NCBI RefSeq assembly: GCF_000702445.1
Contig: NZ_JNIF01000003.1
Location: 558,001-622,000 of the forward strand
Direction: 5' to 3'
Length of the DNA stretch: 64,000 nt
Source of the DNA: Bryobacter aggregatus MPL3
Lineage (GTDB): Bacteria > Acidobacteriota > Terriglobia > Bryobacterales > Bryobacteraceae
The notes under the pieces are model-generated. The model did not search any database, had not been told where the DNA came from, and saw only the letters and a program-made list of their open reading frames with translations. Position numbers and translations under genes: made by a program. Positions 52,286 through 61,583 of the stretch are shown here, one piece after another. Every line of letters starts with the position of its first letter. Positions within the stretch are counted from its first letter, which is position 1.

Positions 52286-53062
52286 ATGAGTGCTGAAACA
52301 ACGGCAAAGGCAGCGATTGTCACAGGAGCGAGTAAGGGAATCGGCAAGTGCATTGCGATTGAACTGGCACGGGCAGGCTTCGATGTGGCGGTCAACTACA
52401 ATACGGATCTCGCTGGCGCCCAGGACACGGTGTTTCAGATCGAAGAACTGGGCCGCAAAGCCGTCGCCATCCAGGCCAATGTCGGCGACACCGAAAGCGC
52501 CCGCGGTCTCTTCACCGCCTTTGACAAGCACTTCAAAGACCTCCACGTCGTCGTCGCCAACGCCGCCGTACAAACCTGGAGCCCGCTGCTCGATCTGCAG
52601 ATTGAGGATTGGGATCGCGTCCTGAACACAAACCTGCGCGGCACCTTCATTTGCACGCAGGAAGGCGCTCGCCGCATGGTCGATAAAGGCCACGGCGGCA
52701 GCATTGTGACCATCGGGTCGGGCTGCAACAAGCTCGCGTTCCCCCGTCTGGTCGACTACACCGCCTCCAAAGGCGGCATCGAAATGTTCACCAAGGTTGC
52801 CGCCGTCGAGCTGGGCAAATACCAGATCCGCGTCAACTGCGTCGCCCCGGGCGCCACCGAGGTCGAGCGCACCAAGCACGAGACAGGCGACTACGCCGGC
52901 ACCTGGGCACCCATCACCCCGCTCGGCCGCATTGGCATGCCTCTCGACATCGCCCGCGCCGTCTTGTTCTTCGCAGGCGACCAAAGCGAATTCGTCACCG
53001 GCCAGACCCTCACGGTCGATGGCGGCGTCACCGCCAAGCCCCAGTGGCCCTACGAGTTTTAG
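52286..53062 (+). CDS. Short-chain dehydrogenase/reductase (FabG-like)
   Basis: 258 residues. Cofactor motif TGASKGIG (13-20), NAA motif (92-94), catalytic Ser145, Tyr158 and Lys162 (DYTASKGG), then the typical RVNCVAPG and end GQTLTVDGG. It is predicted to use NADP(H), since the basic K17 region follows TGAS. Substrate unknown; classical SDRs with this C-terminus include 3-oxoacyl-ACP reductases and glucose dehydrogenases. Its TAG shares a base with the GTG of the downstream rluA-type gene, so the two are coupled. Confidence 0.88.
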   Translation: MSAETTAKAAIVTGASKGIGKCIAIELARAGFDVAVNYNTDLAGAQDTVFQIEELGRKAVAIQANVGDTESARGLFTAFDKHFKDLHVVVANAAVQTWSPLLDLQIEDWDRVLNTNLRGTFICTQEGARRMVDKGHGGSIVTIGSGCNKLAFPRLVDYTASKGGIEMFTKVAAVELGKYQIRVNCVAPGATEVERTKHETGDYAGTWAPITPLGRIGMPLDIARAVLFFAGDQSEFVTGQTLTVDGGVTAKPQWPYEF

Positions 53063-53958
53063 TGATCACCTTTGAAGGCGAACCGCAGCGCCTCGACATC
53101 TACCTGCAGACCCTCTTCCCGAAGTACAGCCGCAGCCGCTTGCAAGAGTGGATCAAGAAGGGCCGCGTCAAAATCAATGGCGAAGCGAGCAAGGCCTCGC
53201 ACATCCTCAAGGGCGGCGAAATCATCGACGTCGAGCCAATGGAGTTGCGCGCCCTCAAGGCCAAGCCCGAGGATCTCCCCCTCGACATCCTCTACGAAGA
53301 CAACGACCTCGTCGCCATCAACAAAGAAGCGGGCATGACCGTCCACGCCGGCGCCGGCTCCACCGAAGGCACCCTCGTCAACGCGCTGCTGCACCGCTTT
53401 GCCCGCCTCTCCCAGCTCGGCGGCGACCTGCGCCCCGGCATCGTCCACCGCCTCGACAAGTTCACCAGCGGCGTCATCCTCGTCGCCAAGCACGACGAAT
53501 CCCATCGCAAACTGCAAGACCAGTTTGCCGCACGCCAGATCGACAAGACCTATGTCGCCCTCGTCGAGAACCTGATCGAGCGCGACGAAGGCACCGTCAA
53601 CCGCCCCATTGGCCGCGATCCCTGGAAGCCCGTCCGCATGACAGCCATCCGCAAACCCGACAGCGACGAAGGCCGCGAGGCCATCACCCACTGGAAGGTC
53701 ATGAAGCGCTACGAGCGCCACACCCTCGTCGAGGTAAAAATCGATACCGGCCGCACCCACCAGATCCGCGTCCACCTCGGCAGCCTCGGCCACAAGGTTG
53801 CTGGCGACACCCTCTACGGCGCCAGACCCCACGAAAGCGGCCGCTTTTTCCTCCACGCCTGGCGCATTGGCTTCACCCAACCCAGCACCGGCGAACACAT
53901 CGAAATCGAAGCGCCTCTACCCGACGAACTCAAGGACTGGTTGCGCAGCTTACAATAG
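53062..53958 (+). CDS. RluA/RluD-type RNA pseudouridine synthase
   Basis: 298 residues. N-terminal S4 domain (about 5-75: SRSRLQEWIKKGRVKING) and catalytic domain with the nucleophilic aspartate in HRLDKFTSG and the RluA block GRTHQIRVHLGSLGH. Predicted to make pseudouridine in 23S rRNA; the S4 domain and length favour the RluD/RluC branch. Start GTG 53062 overlaps the SDR stop. It is followed 9 nt later by a VWFA gene. Confidence 0.92.
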   Translation: MITFEGEPQRLDIYLQTLFPKYSRSRLQEWIKKGRVKINGEASKASHILKGGEIIDVEPMELRALKAKPEDLPLDILYEDNDLVAINKEAGMTVHAGAGSTEGTLVNALLHRFARLSQLGGDLRPGIVHRLDKFTSGVILVAKHDESHRKLQDQFAARQIDKTYVALVENLIERDEGTVNRPIGRDPWKPVRMTAIRKPDSDEGREAITHWKVMKRYERHTLVEVKIDTGRTHQIRVHLGSLGHKVAGDTLYGARPHESGRFFLHAWRIGFTQPSTGEHIEIEAPLPDELKDWLRSLQ

Positions 53959-53967
53959 CGACTAGTA

Positions 53968-54870
53968 ATGAACCGACGATTGTTCCTGGGTGCGGCTGCC
54001 GCTCCTCTTGCCGGGTTCGCGCAGAACCCCGATCCCGACCGCATCATCCTTGACGTATTCCGCGTCAACTTCCTCCTCACGGTCTCAGACCGCAAGGGCC
54101 GCTTCGTCATCAACCTGAACAAGGAAGACTTCGAGGTGCAAGAGGAAAAGAAGATGCAGAACATCCTCGAGTTCTACGCAGAAAGCAATCTGCCGCTCCG
54201 CCTCGGCATCCTGATCGACACCAGCAACAGCATCCGCGACCGCTTCCGCTTCCAGCAGGAAGCTGCCGTCGAGTTCGTCAACAGCGTCGTGCGTCCCAAG
54301 GAAGACCGCGCCATCGTCGTCAGCTTCGACAATCAGGTGGAGCTCAAGGCCGACCTCACCGGCGACGTCGAAAAGCTCTCCAACACCATTCGCGACATGC
54401 GTCCTGGCGGCGGCACCGCTTTGTTCGATGCCATCTTCTACGCCTGCAAGGACAAGCTGATGCAAGACCAGCCGCTGTTCAAGTTCCGCCGCGCCATGGT
54501 CGTCCTCAGCGACGGCGAAGACACGCAAAGCATCCGCACCCGCGAGCAGGCCATTGAGATGGCGCTCAAGGCCGACGTCGTCGTCTACACGATCTCCACC
54601 AACATCACCCGCATCCAGAGCGAAGGCGACAAGGTGCTGAAGCACATCAGCGAGCGCACCGGCGGCCAGACCTTCTTCCCCTTCCGGGCCAGCGACCTCA
54701 CCCAGAGCTTCGAGAACATCGCCAACGAACTCCGCAGCCAGTACAACCTCCTGTACCGTCCCGAGCCGATCAAAACCGACGGACAATGGCACCCCGTCCA
54801 GATCCGCGTCAAAAACCGCAAGGATCTGATCATCCGCACCCGTCCCGGCTACTTCGCACCCAAAGCCTAG
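53968..54870 (+). CDS. Tat-exported VWFA-domain protein (acidobacterial type)
   Basis: 300 residues. Leader MNRRLFLGAAAAPLAGFAQ. A short N-terminal region with NLNKEDFEVQEE (as in the acidobacterial VWFA-related family) precedes a VWA domain (about 75-245) that has the full metal site: DTSNS (MIDAS), T in GGGTALFD and D in VLSDGEDTQ. Probably binds a surface or periplasmic ligand through Mg2+. It closes the SDR/rluA/VWFA transcript before a terminator. Confidence 0.85.
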   Translation: MNRRLFLGAAAAPLAGFAQNPDPDRIILDVFRVNFLLTVSDRKGRFVINLNKEDFEVQEEKKMQNILEFYAESNLPLRLGILIDTSNSIRDRFRFQQEAAVEFVNSVVRPKEDRAIVVSFDNQVELKADLTGDVEKLSNTIRDMRPGGGTALFDAIFYACKDKLMQDQPLFKFRRAMVVLSDGEDTQSIRTREQAIEMALKADVVVYTISTNITRIQSEGDKVLKHISERTGGQTFFPFRASDLTQSFENIANELRSQYNLLYRPEPIKTDGQWHPVQIRVKNRKDLIIRTRPGYFAPKA

Positions 54871-54881
54871 TCCTAAAACGC

Positions 54882-54911
54882 AAAAGAGCCGCCCGTAAGG
54901 GAGGCTCTTTT
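54882..54911. terminator. Terminator after the VWFA gene
   Basis: 9-bp stem AAAAGAGCC/GGCTCTTTT (54882-54890 with 54903-54911) with an inner GCC/GGG part and a T-run. The right arm shares GGGAGGCTCT with the terminator at 57,280-57,309, on the other side of the accessory block. Confidence 0.88.
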
Positions 54912-54935
54912 GTTTGGTCTAACTGAAAGCAATTG

Positions 54936-55545
54936 ATGACCTATTCCGGCACAATAGGAAACAAGAGCAACGATCGGGGCACCGGAGCCTGGACGAGACC
55001 AGGCAATTCCGGTTCTCTACTTTTCTGGCGAGCATACGTTGTTCCAATTGGTGAAACTTCGATAGGAGACGGCTTCAGCACCGTACCGAACTACACTTCA
55101 CAAGCTCATTTTCGTCAGGAGTTGACCCGAGATCCTTCGGGACCGAGCGATCCGAACAGCACCCTGTTTCAAGGCCGCCAGGTCTATGAAAGTACTGGTG
55201 GCAGGTGGGGGTACCGACACCTGCCACACAAAAGCAGGCTCCTCATATCCGGGACCACCTTTCACTTCGGTAGCAGGCGGCGTCTGGAATGTTGGGTACG
55301 TCGGCATGTACCAAAAGAATACTTGGGGCTGGGATTCGATTGGTTGGACTGATGCAAGCATCAATTGGTTTAGAACCAACATACCTACTTTGCTTCCATG
55401 CCAAACAACTATCCACCAAGAAATGAAGATCGTTGTGAACGGTGCGTCAAACGGATCTGTAGTCTACAAGGCAAATGCAATCGTCGTTCAAGTCGGGACA
55501 ACTTCCCTTGCGGTGACTCGCAATGGGGTTACTCAAAATAAATAG
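54936..55545 (+). pseudogene. Accessory gene of unknown function, broken by a +1 shift
   Basis: From the ATG at 54936 the frame reads sensibly (SIGDGFSTVPNYTSQAHFRQ) up to about 55,205. The frame +1 then reads DTCHTKAGSSYPGPPFTSVA through MYQKNTWGWDSIGWTD to the TAG at 55545. The two meet at a run of five G (55207-55211); removing one G joins them into a protein of about 202 residues. Alternatively the second part starts alone at the ATG at 55186. No family is recognised and no signal peptide is seen. An AGGAG close to its stop serves the next gene 12 nt downstream. Confidence 0.55.
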
Positions 55546-55799
55546 GAGACACTGTCTATGAAAACCTTATTACGTTGCTATGCCACAATGTCACTGGCAC
55601 TACTCTCGGCGTACGCGCAGGACGCGACCGTCTCGATCAATGGTCCTCGCACTCTAATGATTGCTCTCCTGGAAATCCAGAAAACAACAGGTACTCCAAT
55701 CAGCTATGAGGAGCCGCCGTATGAAAATTCGGCAGACGTCATTAGAACAACGCCCACTTCGCATCCAGGCTTACGTGAGATACTGATCGCACGCACTAG

Positions 55800-55815
55800 A
55801 AGCGGTCTCATAAAC
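55800..55815 (+). repeat. Left terminal inverted repeat of the IS
   Basis: AAGCGGTCTCATAAAC, 16 of 16 identical to the complement of the right end. Confidence 0.95.
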
Positions 55816-55872
55816 CACAAGCGGGCGGAATATGAGAATCTGGAAGAGCTCTGGTGAATTGCGCGGAAGTGT

Positions 55873-56648
55873 ATGCGCGGACGATGGGATTTAAAAGACG
55901 ACCAATGGGAAGTTGTGGAGCCGGTGCTGCGCCCGCAGCGTCGGGCGGATAACCGTGGCAGGCCGTGGCACGATACTCGATGCGTGTTGAACGGGGTGAT
56001 GTGGGTTTTAGGGAGTGGGGCGCAGTGGCGTGAACTGCCGGAAAGATATCCGCCGTACCAGACCTGTCACCGACGTTTTCAACAGTGGGTGCGAAGCGGA
56101 AAGCTGGAAGAGACGCTGAGAGTGTTGGCCCACTACTTACATGAGCGAGGTCAGTTGAATCTGGAAGAAGCGTTCGTCGATGCCACATTCGCGAGCGCAA
56201 AAAAGGGGGCCTCGCCGTTGGTCCCACCCGCCGCGGCAAGGGCACGAAGATCATCGCTATCGCCGCTGGTAACAGTCTTCCTCTCGCCGTTGCTGTCGAC
56301 AGCGCTTCGCCAGCCGAGTGCCAGCTTGTGGAAGACGTTTTGGCCGGAAGCTTCCTCAACGACCTGCCCAAGCGGCTCATCGGAGACAAAGCCTACGACT
56401 CGGACAAGCTCGACGAAAAACTTGCCGAAGAGTACGGCATCGAAATGATCGCGCCGAATCGGCGCAACCGGGGCAAGACTCAGGATGGTCGTCCGCTGCG
56501 CCGTTACCGTAGGCGCTGGCGCGTCGAACGACTATTTGCGTGGCTTCATCACTTTCGACGCTTGGTCAATCGTTGGGAATATCACGTCGAAAACTTCCTC
56601 GGCTTCGTTCGCCTCGGTTGCTTACAACTCTTACTCAGACGTTTATGA
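55873..56648 (+). CDS. IS5-family transposase produced by -1 frameshifting
   Basis: The first frame (from ATG 55873) has the helix-turn-helix part ([40 protein letters not shown]) and [12 protein letters not shown]. At AAAAAAG (56199-56205) a -1 slip joins a second frame with [35 protein letters not shown] and [20 protein letters not shown], giving about 258 residues. The DDE residues are the Asp in FVDAT, the Asp in IGDKAYD and the Glu in RWRVERLF. It cuts and joins the IS ends. In the first frame alone translation ends at 56,448 without the last two catalytic residues. Confidence 0.9.
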
Positions 56649-56656
56649 GACCGCTT
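56641..56656 (-). repeat. Right terminal inverted repeat of the IS
   Basis: Complement of the left repeat; the transposase stop codon (56646-56648) lies inside it. Confidence 0.95.
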
Positions 56657-57279
56657 CTAGTCCAATCCCGGTAGTCGTAACACTACCGGGGTTAGGTAAG
56701 ACAGGCGACCCAGCAATCTTTGTCCAAACGGTTCTCAATGCGTATCATAATGCAGGCTTGCCCGGGCGGTACAAACTGATTCAGCGGAAGCATGGGCTTG
56801 AAGTGGTGCCGAGCGGGGTGTCCGACCGCAGCGGAGTTATGAAGGCAATTGATCCGATTATGAGTCGGCATATCACAATTGCATATGCGGAGCGCCCTAT
56901 GCATGAAACGTTTCGGGCGATCACTGACGCGATGTCTAAAGTGGCAGGACGCGAAGTGAAGTTGTTGATGAATCCGTTCAATTCCGAGATGCCAACTCCC
57001 ACTTCAGTGTCTATAAATGATTTGTCGCTCGCAGAATCATTGTCTCTTCTGGCATCGAAGGCTGGCATTCCGGCAATATCGTATTTACTCGCCTTCGAAC
57101 CAAACGAGAATGCCTATTACCTCACGGTGACGATAGTATCCCCTGATCATCCGGCAGGGCCTGGTCATCGTGAGGTGAACCCAACTACCGAGCATCCCTT
57201 CTTCATCAAGTCGAAGCCCTAAATTCGACCGAATGACAACTGATATCCGGCCCGCTGATCGAGTCAGAGGGCCAAACAC

Positions 57280-57309
57280 AAGAGAGCCTCCCCGAAGGGA
57301 GGCTCTCTT
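57280..57309. terminator. Bidirectional terminator between the accessory block and clpC
   Basis: 13-bp perfect stem (57280-57292 with 57297-57309, AAGAGAGCCTCCC/GGGAGGCTCTCTT), CGAA loop. A-rich on one side and T-rich on the other, so usable from both directions. Confidence 0.9.
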
Positions 57310-57326
57310 ATTGGATGTCACTCACT

Positions 57327-59807
57327 CTAGAAAGTGTAGAGCGGCGTACCTTCGTGTTCGACGGCCACTCCGCCGCCCACCCCAACCAGAGCCTCTTCCG
57401 GCTCGTGAACCGGCCGGACAAAGAGCCCTGTGTCGCTGAGATAGACTTCGAGATCGCTCGGCCGCGGCAGCGTCCCTTGGATCAGCGCTTCGGAAAGCGG
57501 ATCCTCGATGTACTTCTGCAGGGCCCGGCGCAACGGACGCGCGCCGTAGCTGCGATCCACCAGCGTCTTCTCCAGGATGTACTTGGCCGCATCGGCCGTC
57601 AGGCGAATCTTGATCTGCTTGGCCACCAGATTCAGATTGATCTGTTCCACCAGCAAATGCACGATCTGCAGCAGGTCCTCATCCACCAGCGACGTGAACA
57701 GAATCACCTCGTCCAGGCGGTTCAGGAATTCCGGATTGAAGGCGCGTTTCACTTCGCCCATCACCTGGTCTTCCACCTTCGGAGCCATGCCTTTCTCGAG
57801 CGGTGCATCGAAACCGATGCCCTTCTTCTTGTCGAGGAAGCGCGCACCCAGGTTCGACGTCATGATGATGATCGTGTTCTTGAAGTCGATCGTGTTGCCC
57901 AATCCATCGGTCAACTGGCCGTCTTCAAACACCTGCAACAGGATGTTGAACACATCCGGATGCGCTTTCTCAATTTCGTCGAGCAGGATGATCGAATACG
58001 GATTGCGCTTCACGCGCTCCGTCAACTGACCACCTTCCTCATAGCCAACATAGCCGGGAGGCGAGCCGATCAGCTTCGACACCGAATGCTTCTCCATGAA
58101 CTCCGACATATCGAAGCGGATCAGCGACTTCTCACTGCCAAACAGGAACTCGGCCAAGGCTCTGGCGACTTCCGTCTTACCGACACCCGTCGGCCCCAGG
58201 AACAGGAAGCTGCCCGCCGGGCGCTTCGGCGATTTCAAGCCCGCACGCGAGCGGCGAATCGCCCGCGCCAGTGCGCTGATCGCCTTCTCCTGGCTGATCA
58301 CGCGCTTGTGGAGTTCTTCCTCAATGCGAATCAGCTTCGAGACTTCTTCTTCCTTGATCGAGGTCATCGGTACGCCGGTCCAGCGGGCCACGACATCTTC
58401 GATATCGTCCTTGGTCACCACGCCGGTCGAGGTGTCGTCGAGATTGTACTTCTCGCGCAACAGCCGCAGATTCTCGCGTTCCTTGCGCTCTTCGTCGCTA
58501 TAGAAACGCGCCTTCTCAAACTCATGGTTCGCAATCGCATTCTCCATGCGGTGCACGATGAACTTGATGCGCTTCTGGATATCGGCAATGTCCGGCGGCA
58601 GCGTCGTCTGGCGCAGCTTCACGCGCGCCCCCGCCTCATCGATCAAATCGATGGCCTTGTCTGGCAGAAAGCGGTCTGGAATAAAGCGGTTCGACGCATA
58701 GACAGCCGTCTCGATCGAATCGTCCGTATAGGCAACCGCGTGGAACTTCTCGTAGCGTTCCTTGACGCCCATCAGGATCTGGATCGCATCGCTCTCGCCC
58801 GGAGGCGGAACCTTCACGGCCTGGAAGCGCCGCTCCAGCGAACGGTCCTTCTCAATCGACTTCCGATACTCACCCGGCGTCGTTGCGCCAATGCACTGGA
58901 TCTCGCCACGCGACAGCGCCGGCTTCAGGATATTCGCCGCATCGAGCGAACCCTCCGCCGAGCCCGCGCCCACCAGCGTGTGCAACTCATCGATGAAGAT
59001 GATGGCGTTCTGATTCTCCATCAACTCCTTCATGATCGTCTTCAGGCGCTCTTCAAACTGGCCGCGATACTTCGTACCGGCCACAATCAGCGAAAGGTCA
59101 AGCGACAGAATGCGCTTATCCGCCAAGAAGCTCGGCACCTCGCCGTCGGCAATGCGCTGGGCCAGACCTTCGACAATCGCGGTCTTACCCACGCCCGGTT
59201 CGCCAATCAGCACCGGATTATTCTTCGTGCGGCGGCACAGAATCTGGATCACGCGGTCCAGCTCATGGTCGCGCCCGATCAGCGGATCGAGGCTGCCATC
59301 GAGTGCGGCCTGCGTCAGATCGCGCGAAAACTCGTTCAGCAGGCTCGATTCTTTACTGCGATTCTGGGTGACCTTCTCGCTCGAACTGCGGGCAATCTCT
59401 TCCCGCACCTGCGATAGCCGCAAGCCCCGCTCATGCAGCAGTTCGGCGGCGTAGCACTTCTCTTCCCGCAAGATCCCCAACAACAGATGTTCTGTGCCGA
59501 TGTGCTTGTGATTGAGACGCTCCGCCTCTTCTGCACCGTAAGCCAGCACACGCTTGCACTCGTGGCTCAACGGTAAATCCACCGAAGTCGACACCTTCTC
59601 GCGGATCGTCGTGTGAGCTTCGATCTGCTTCCGGATAGATTCAATGGCGGCTTGTGAGCGCAGGAAGCGGTTGGCCAAAGCCTTGTCTTCCCGCAAAAGG
59701 CCCAGCAACAAATGCTCGGTTTCAATATACGGACTGCCAAATTGGCTCGCTTCGTAGCGAGCGAAGAAAATGACGCGCCGTGCCTTCTCTGTATAACGCT
59801 CAAACAT
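57327..59807 (-). CDS. clpC: ClpC-type AAA+ chaperone, ATPase subunit of the Clp protease
   Basis: 826 residues. Clp N-domain (1-145, double repeat), D1 with Walker [10 protein letters not shown] (202-210) and Walker [11 protein letters not shown], the UVR-containing middle domain (about 415-475) and D2 with [11 protein letters not shown]. The middle domain is short, as in ClpC and unlike ClpB. A ClpP-docking loop is expected in D2. It unfolds regulatory and damaged proteins for ClpP. The ATG at 59807 overlaps the 3' end of the lolD-like gene by 8 nt, so both genes share a transcript. No ctsR or mcsAB is adjacent. Confidence 0.95.
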   Translation of the reverse strand: MFERYTEKARRVIFFARYEASQFGSPYIETEHLLLGLLREDKALANRFLRSQAAIESIRKQIEAHTTIREKVSTSVDLPLSHECKRVLAYGAEEAERLNHKHIGTEHLLLGILREEKCYAAELLHERGLRLSQVREEIARSSSEKVTQNRSKESSLLNEFSRDLTQAALDGSLDPLIGRDHELDRVIQILCRRTKNNPVLIGEPGVGKTAIVEGLAQRIADGEVPSFLADKRILSLDLSLIVAGTKYRGQFEERLKTIMKELMENQNAIIFIDELHTLVGAGSAEGSLDAANILKPALSRGEIQCIGATTPGEYRKSIEKDRSLERRFQAVKVPPPGESDAIQILMGVKERYEKFHAVAYTDDSIETAVYASNRFIPDRFLPDKAIDLIDEAGARVKLRQTTLPPDIADIQKRIKFIVHRMENAIANHEFEKARFYSDEERKERENLRLLREKYNLDDTSTGVVTKDDIEDVVARWTGVPMTSIKEEEVSKLIRIEEELHKRVISQEKAISALARAIRRSRAGLKSPKRPAGSFLFLGPTGVGKTEVARALAEFLFGSEKSLIRFDMSEFMEKHSVSKLIGSPPGYVGYEEGGQLTERVKRNPYSIILLDEIEKAHPDVFNILLQVFEDGQLTDGLGNTIDFKNTIIIMTSNLGARFLDKKKGIGFDAPLEKGMAPKVEDQVMGEVKRAFNPEFLNRLDEVILFTSLVDEDLLQIVHLLVEQINLNLVAKQIKIRLTADAAKYILEKTLVDRSYGARPLRRALQKYIEDPLSEALIQGTLPRPSDLEVYLSDTGLFVRPVHEPEEALVGVGGGVAVEHEGTPLYTF

Positions 59808-60504
59808 GGCTATTTGCCTCCATTGTAACTGCTACTTCAACCAGGCCACCTTTGGCCAATCGCAAGGTGCGATCGCAGCGCGCAGCCAATGCCGGACTGT
59901 GCGTCACGATCACGCTCGTCAACTGATGGACTTCCTGTAGGCGTTCCAGTAAATCGAGAATCTGGCCCGCCGTCCGCTCATCCAGATTGCCGGTCGGCTC
60001 ATCGGCAAGAAGATACTTCGGCTTGCCCACCAGCGCCCGGGCTAGAACCACCCGTTGCTGCTCTCCCCCAGACAACTCGCCTGCCCGGTGCTCCAGCCGG
60101 GCCGCCAGCCCAACCTCCTCTAGCATCGTCGCAGCGGCCGGACGCGCCTGCTCCGGAGTCTCACCGCGCACCAGTAGCGGCATCATGACATTCTCGATCG
60201 CCGTAAACTCGGGCAGCAGGGATTGTACCTGCCACACAAAACCCATTTCCCGATTCCGGAAGCTTGCCAGTTCCCGCGCCGTGAGTTTGGTGATGTCCGT
60301 CTCGCCAAAGTGAATCGCGCCCGTTGTTGGATGATCGAGCCCCCCCAACAGATGCAATAACGTAGATTTGCCCGCACCGGATTCGCCGATGAGCGCAACA
60401 CGTTCCCCAGGGTTGACCACAAAGCTCATATCGGCAAAGATGGTCAACTCGCTAGCCCCGCGATAAGTCTTGGCAACACGATCTACGGCAATCGAAGACT
60501 TCAC
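59800..60504 (-). CDS. LolD/MacB-type ABC ATPase
   Basis: 234 residues, GTG start. Walker A GESGAGKSTLLHLLGGLD (about 39-56), Q-loop in WQVQSLLPEFTAIENV, signature LSGGEQQRVVLARAL, Walker B LLADEPTGNLDE and H-switch VTHSP. The GGLD after Walker A and the E-P-T-G-N-L-D string are typical of the LolD/FtsE/MacB group that works with FtsX-type permeases. No permease is adjacent; the LolC/E-like gene at 11,777 is a candidate partner. It is in one transcript with clpC. Confidence 0.88.
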   Translation of the reverse strand: MKSSIAVDRVAKTYRGASELTIFADMSFVVNPGERVALIGESGAGKSTLLHLLGGLDHPTTGAIHFGETDITKLTARELASFRNREMGFVWQVQSLLPEFTAIENVMMPLLVRGETPEQARPAAATMLEEVGLAARLEHRAGELSGGEQQRVVLARALVGKPKYLLADEPTGNLDERTAGQILDLLERLQEVHQLTSVIVTHSPALAARCDRTLRLAKGGLVEVAVTMEANSHV

Positions 60505-60606
60505 TGAAATGGATCCCTGCTTGTCTAGATTCTCGCAGGTCTGGAGCGGTTGCAGTTTCTAGCCATTCGTGGAGGTCGCCCGGCCTCGTAAAATGGAAAT
60601 AAGCCG

Positions 60607-61575
60607 ATGCCCTTCCCCATTCACCGCCCCCGCCGCCTGCGCCGCACCGAATCGCTCCGCCGCCTCACCCGTGAAACCCAGCTCCAGCCCGAAAACTTCA
60701 TCGAGCCGCTCTTCCTCATCCCGGGCGAAGGCCAGGTCAAGCCCATCTCGAGCATGCCCGGCATCGCGCAGCTTTCCGTCGATCAGGCCGTCAAGCAATG
60801 CGAAGAGGCAAAATCGCTCGGCTTGGGCGGCGTCATCCTCTTCGGCATCCCCGAAACCAAGGACGAGTTCGCCTCCGGCGCCTATGACCCCGACGGCATC
60901 GTCCAGCAAGGCGTCCGCGCAATCAAAGCTGCCGTCCCCGACCTCCTCGTCATCACCGACGTCTGCAACTGCGAATACACCTCGCACGGCCACTGCGGTC
61001 ACATTGTCGATAACGATGTCGACAACGACGTCACCCTCGACTGGCTGGCCCGCTCCGCCGTCTCGCACGCCGCCGCCGGAGCCGACATCGTCGCCCCCAG
61101 CGACATGATGGACGGCCGCGTTGCGGCCATCCGAAGCGCCCTCGACCAAGCTGGCCATCCCCTGGTCCCGATCATGTCCTACGCCGCCAAATACGCCAGT
61201 GGTTTCTACGGTCCCTTCCGCGAAGCTGCCGAAAGCACTCCCCAGTTCGGCGACCGCCGCAGCTACCAGATGGACCCGCCCAATGCCCGCGAAGCGATGC
61301 GCGAAATCGAGCTCGACCTCGAGGAAGGCGCCGACATGATCATCGTCAAACCCGCCCTCGCCTACCTCGACATCATTGCCGCAGCCCGCAACCGTTTCGA
61401 CGTCCCCATCGCCGCCTACCAGGTCTCCGGTGAGTACAGCATGATCATGGCCGCCGTCCAAAACGGCTGGGTCGACTACGAACGCGTCATGTTCGAAAGC
61501 CTCACCGCCATCAAGCGCGCCGGCGCCACCATGATCATCAACTACTTTGCCAAGCCCGCGGCCCGGCTGCTCTAA
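60607..61575 (+). CDS. hemB: Delta-aminolevulinic acid dehydratase (porphobilinogen synthase)
   Basis: 322 residues, a TIM-barrel enzyme. Zinc-site cysteines in [16 protein letters not shown] indicate the Zn-dependent type. The two Schiff-base lysines are in [16 protein letters not shown] and [12 protein letters not shown]. It condenses two 5-aminolevulinate molecules to porphobilinogen for haem synthesis. The ATG at 60607 is 18 nt after a TAAAAT hexamer. It stands 8 nt ahead of a DUF3299 gene. Confidence 0.96.
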   Translation: MPFPIHRPRRLRRTESLRRLTRETQLQPENFIEPLFLIPGEGQVKPISSMPGIAQLSVDQAVKQCEEAKSLGLGGVILFGIPETKDEFASGAYDPDGIVQQGVRAIKAAVPDLLVITDVCNCEYTSHGHCGHIVDNDVDNDVTLDWLARSAVSHAAAGADIVAPSDMMDGRVAAIRSALDQAGHPLVPIMSYAAKYASGFYGPFREAAESTPQFGDRRSYQMDPPNAREAMREIELDLEEGADMIIVKPALAYLDIIAAARNRFDVPIAAYQVSGEYSMIMAAVQNGWVDYERVMFESLTAIKRAGATMIINYFAKPAARLL

Positions 61576-61577
61576 TA
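61572..61577 (+). promoter_or_regulatory. -10-like TAATAA at the hemB stop, 12 nt before the DUF3299 ATG
   Basis: The hemB stop codon TAA is part of TAATAATAGG, which precedes the ATG at 61584 at the same distance as in the other leaderless candidates. It may equally be chance in an A/T-rich stop region. Confidence 0.25.
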
Positions 61578-61583
61578 ATAGGT

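Larger units (their letters stand above)
55800..56656 (+). mobile_element. Complete IS5-family (IS427-like) insertion sequence
   Basis: 857 bp, bounded by perfect 16-bp terminal inverted repeats (AAGCGGTCTCATAAAC at 55800-55815 and its complement at 56641-56656) and by a 4-bp target duplication CTAG (55796-55799 and 56657-56660), the YTAG-type target of this group. It holds one transposase gene made by a -1 frameshift. The intact ends and exact duplication point to a recent insertion. Confidence 0.95.
55558..57222 (+). pseudogene. Secreted protein of unknown function, interrupted by an IS element
   Basis: Two parts of one gene: 55558-55799 and 56661-57222. Removing the IS and one copy of the CTAG duplication gives one open frame of 267 residues, in which ...LIARTSPIPVVVTLPG... 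reads straight across the junction. It has a signal peptide (MKTLLRCYATMSLALLSAYAQ), then VSINGPRTLMIALLEIQKTTGTPI, which is weakly like an STN/secretin N-terminal fold. A similar segment recurs near the end (SVSINDLSLAESLSLLASKAGI). Family not recognised. An AGGAG is 9 nt from the ATG. As it stands, translation would stop inside the IS at 55,857. Confidence 0.8.

Noticed and set aside
52217-52984. 768-nt upstream extension of the TonB-receptor frame
   Set aside because: It runs antisense through the SDR gene, and the signal peptide begins only at 52,216.
55873-56448. IS first frame read to its own stop as a complete protein
   Set aside because: After the slippery site the first frame reads Ser/Pro-rich nonsense; catalytic residues are in the -1 frame.
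56485-57222. A separate 245-residue gene starting inside the IS
   Set aside because: Its first 58 codons are IS sequence in a non-coding frame; the remainder is the 3' part of the interrupted host gene.
57315-59417. Very long plus-strand open frame (700 codons) through clpC
   Set aside because: It is the antisense of clpC, a well-conserved gene; its composition is rich in Arg/His/Leu as expected from a GC-rich shadow frame and it has no domain.
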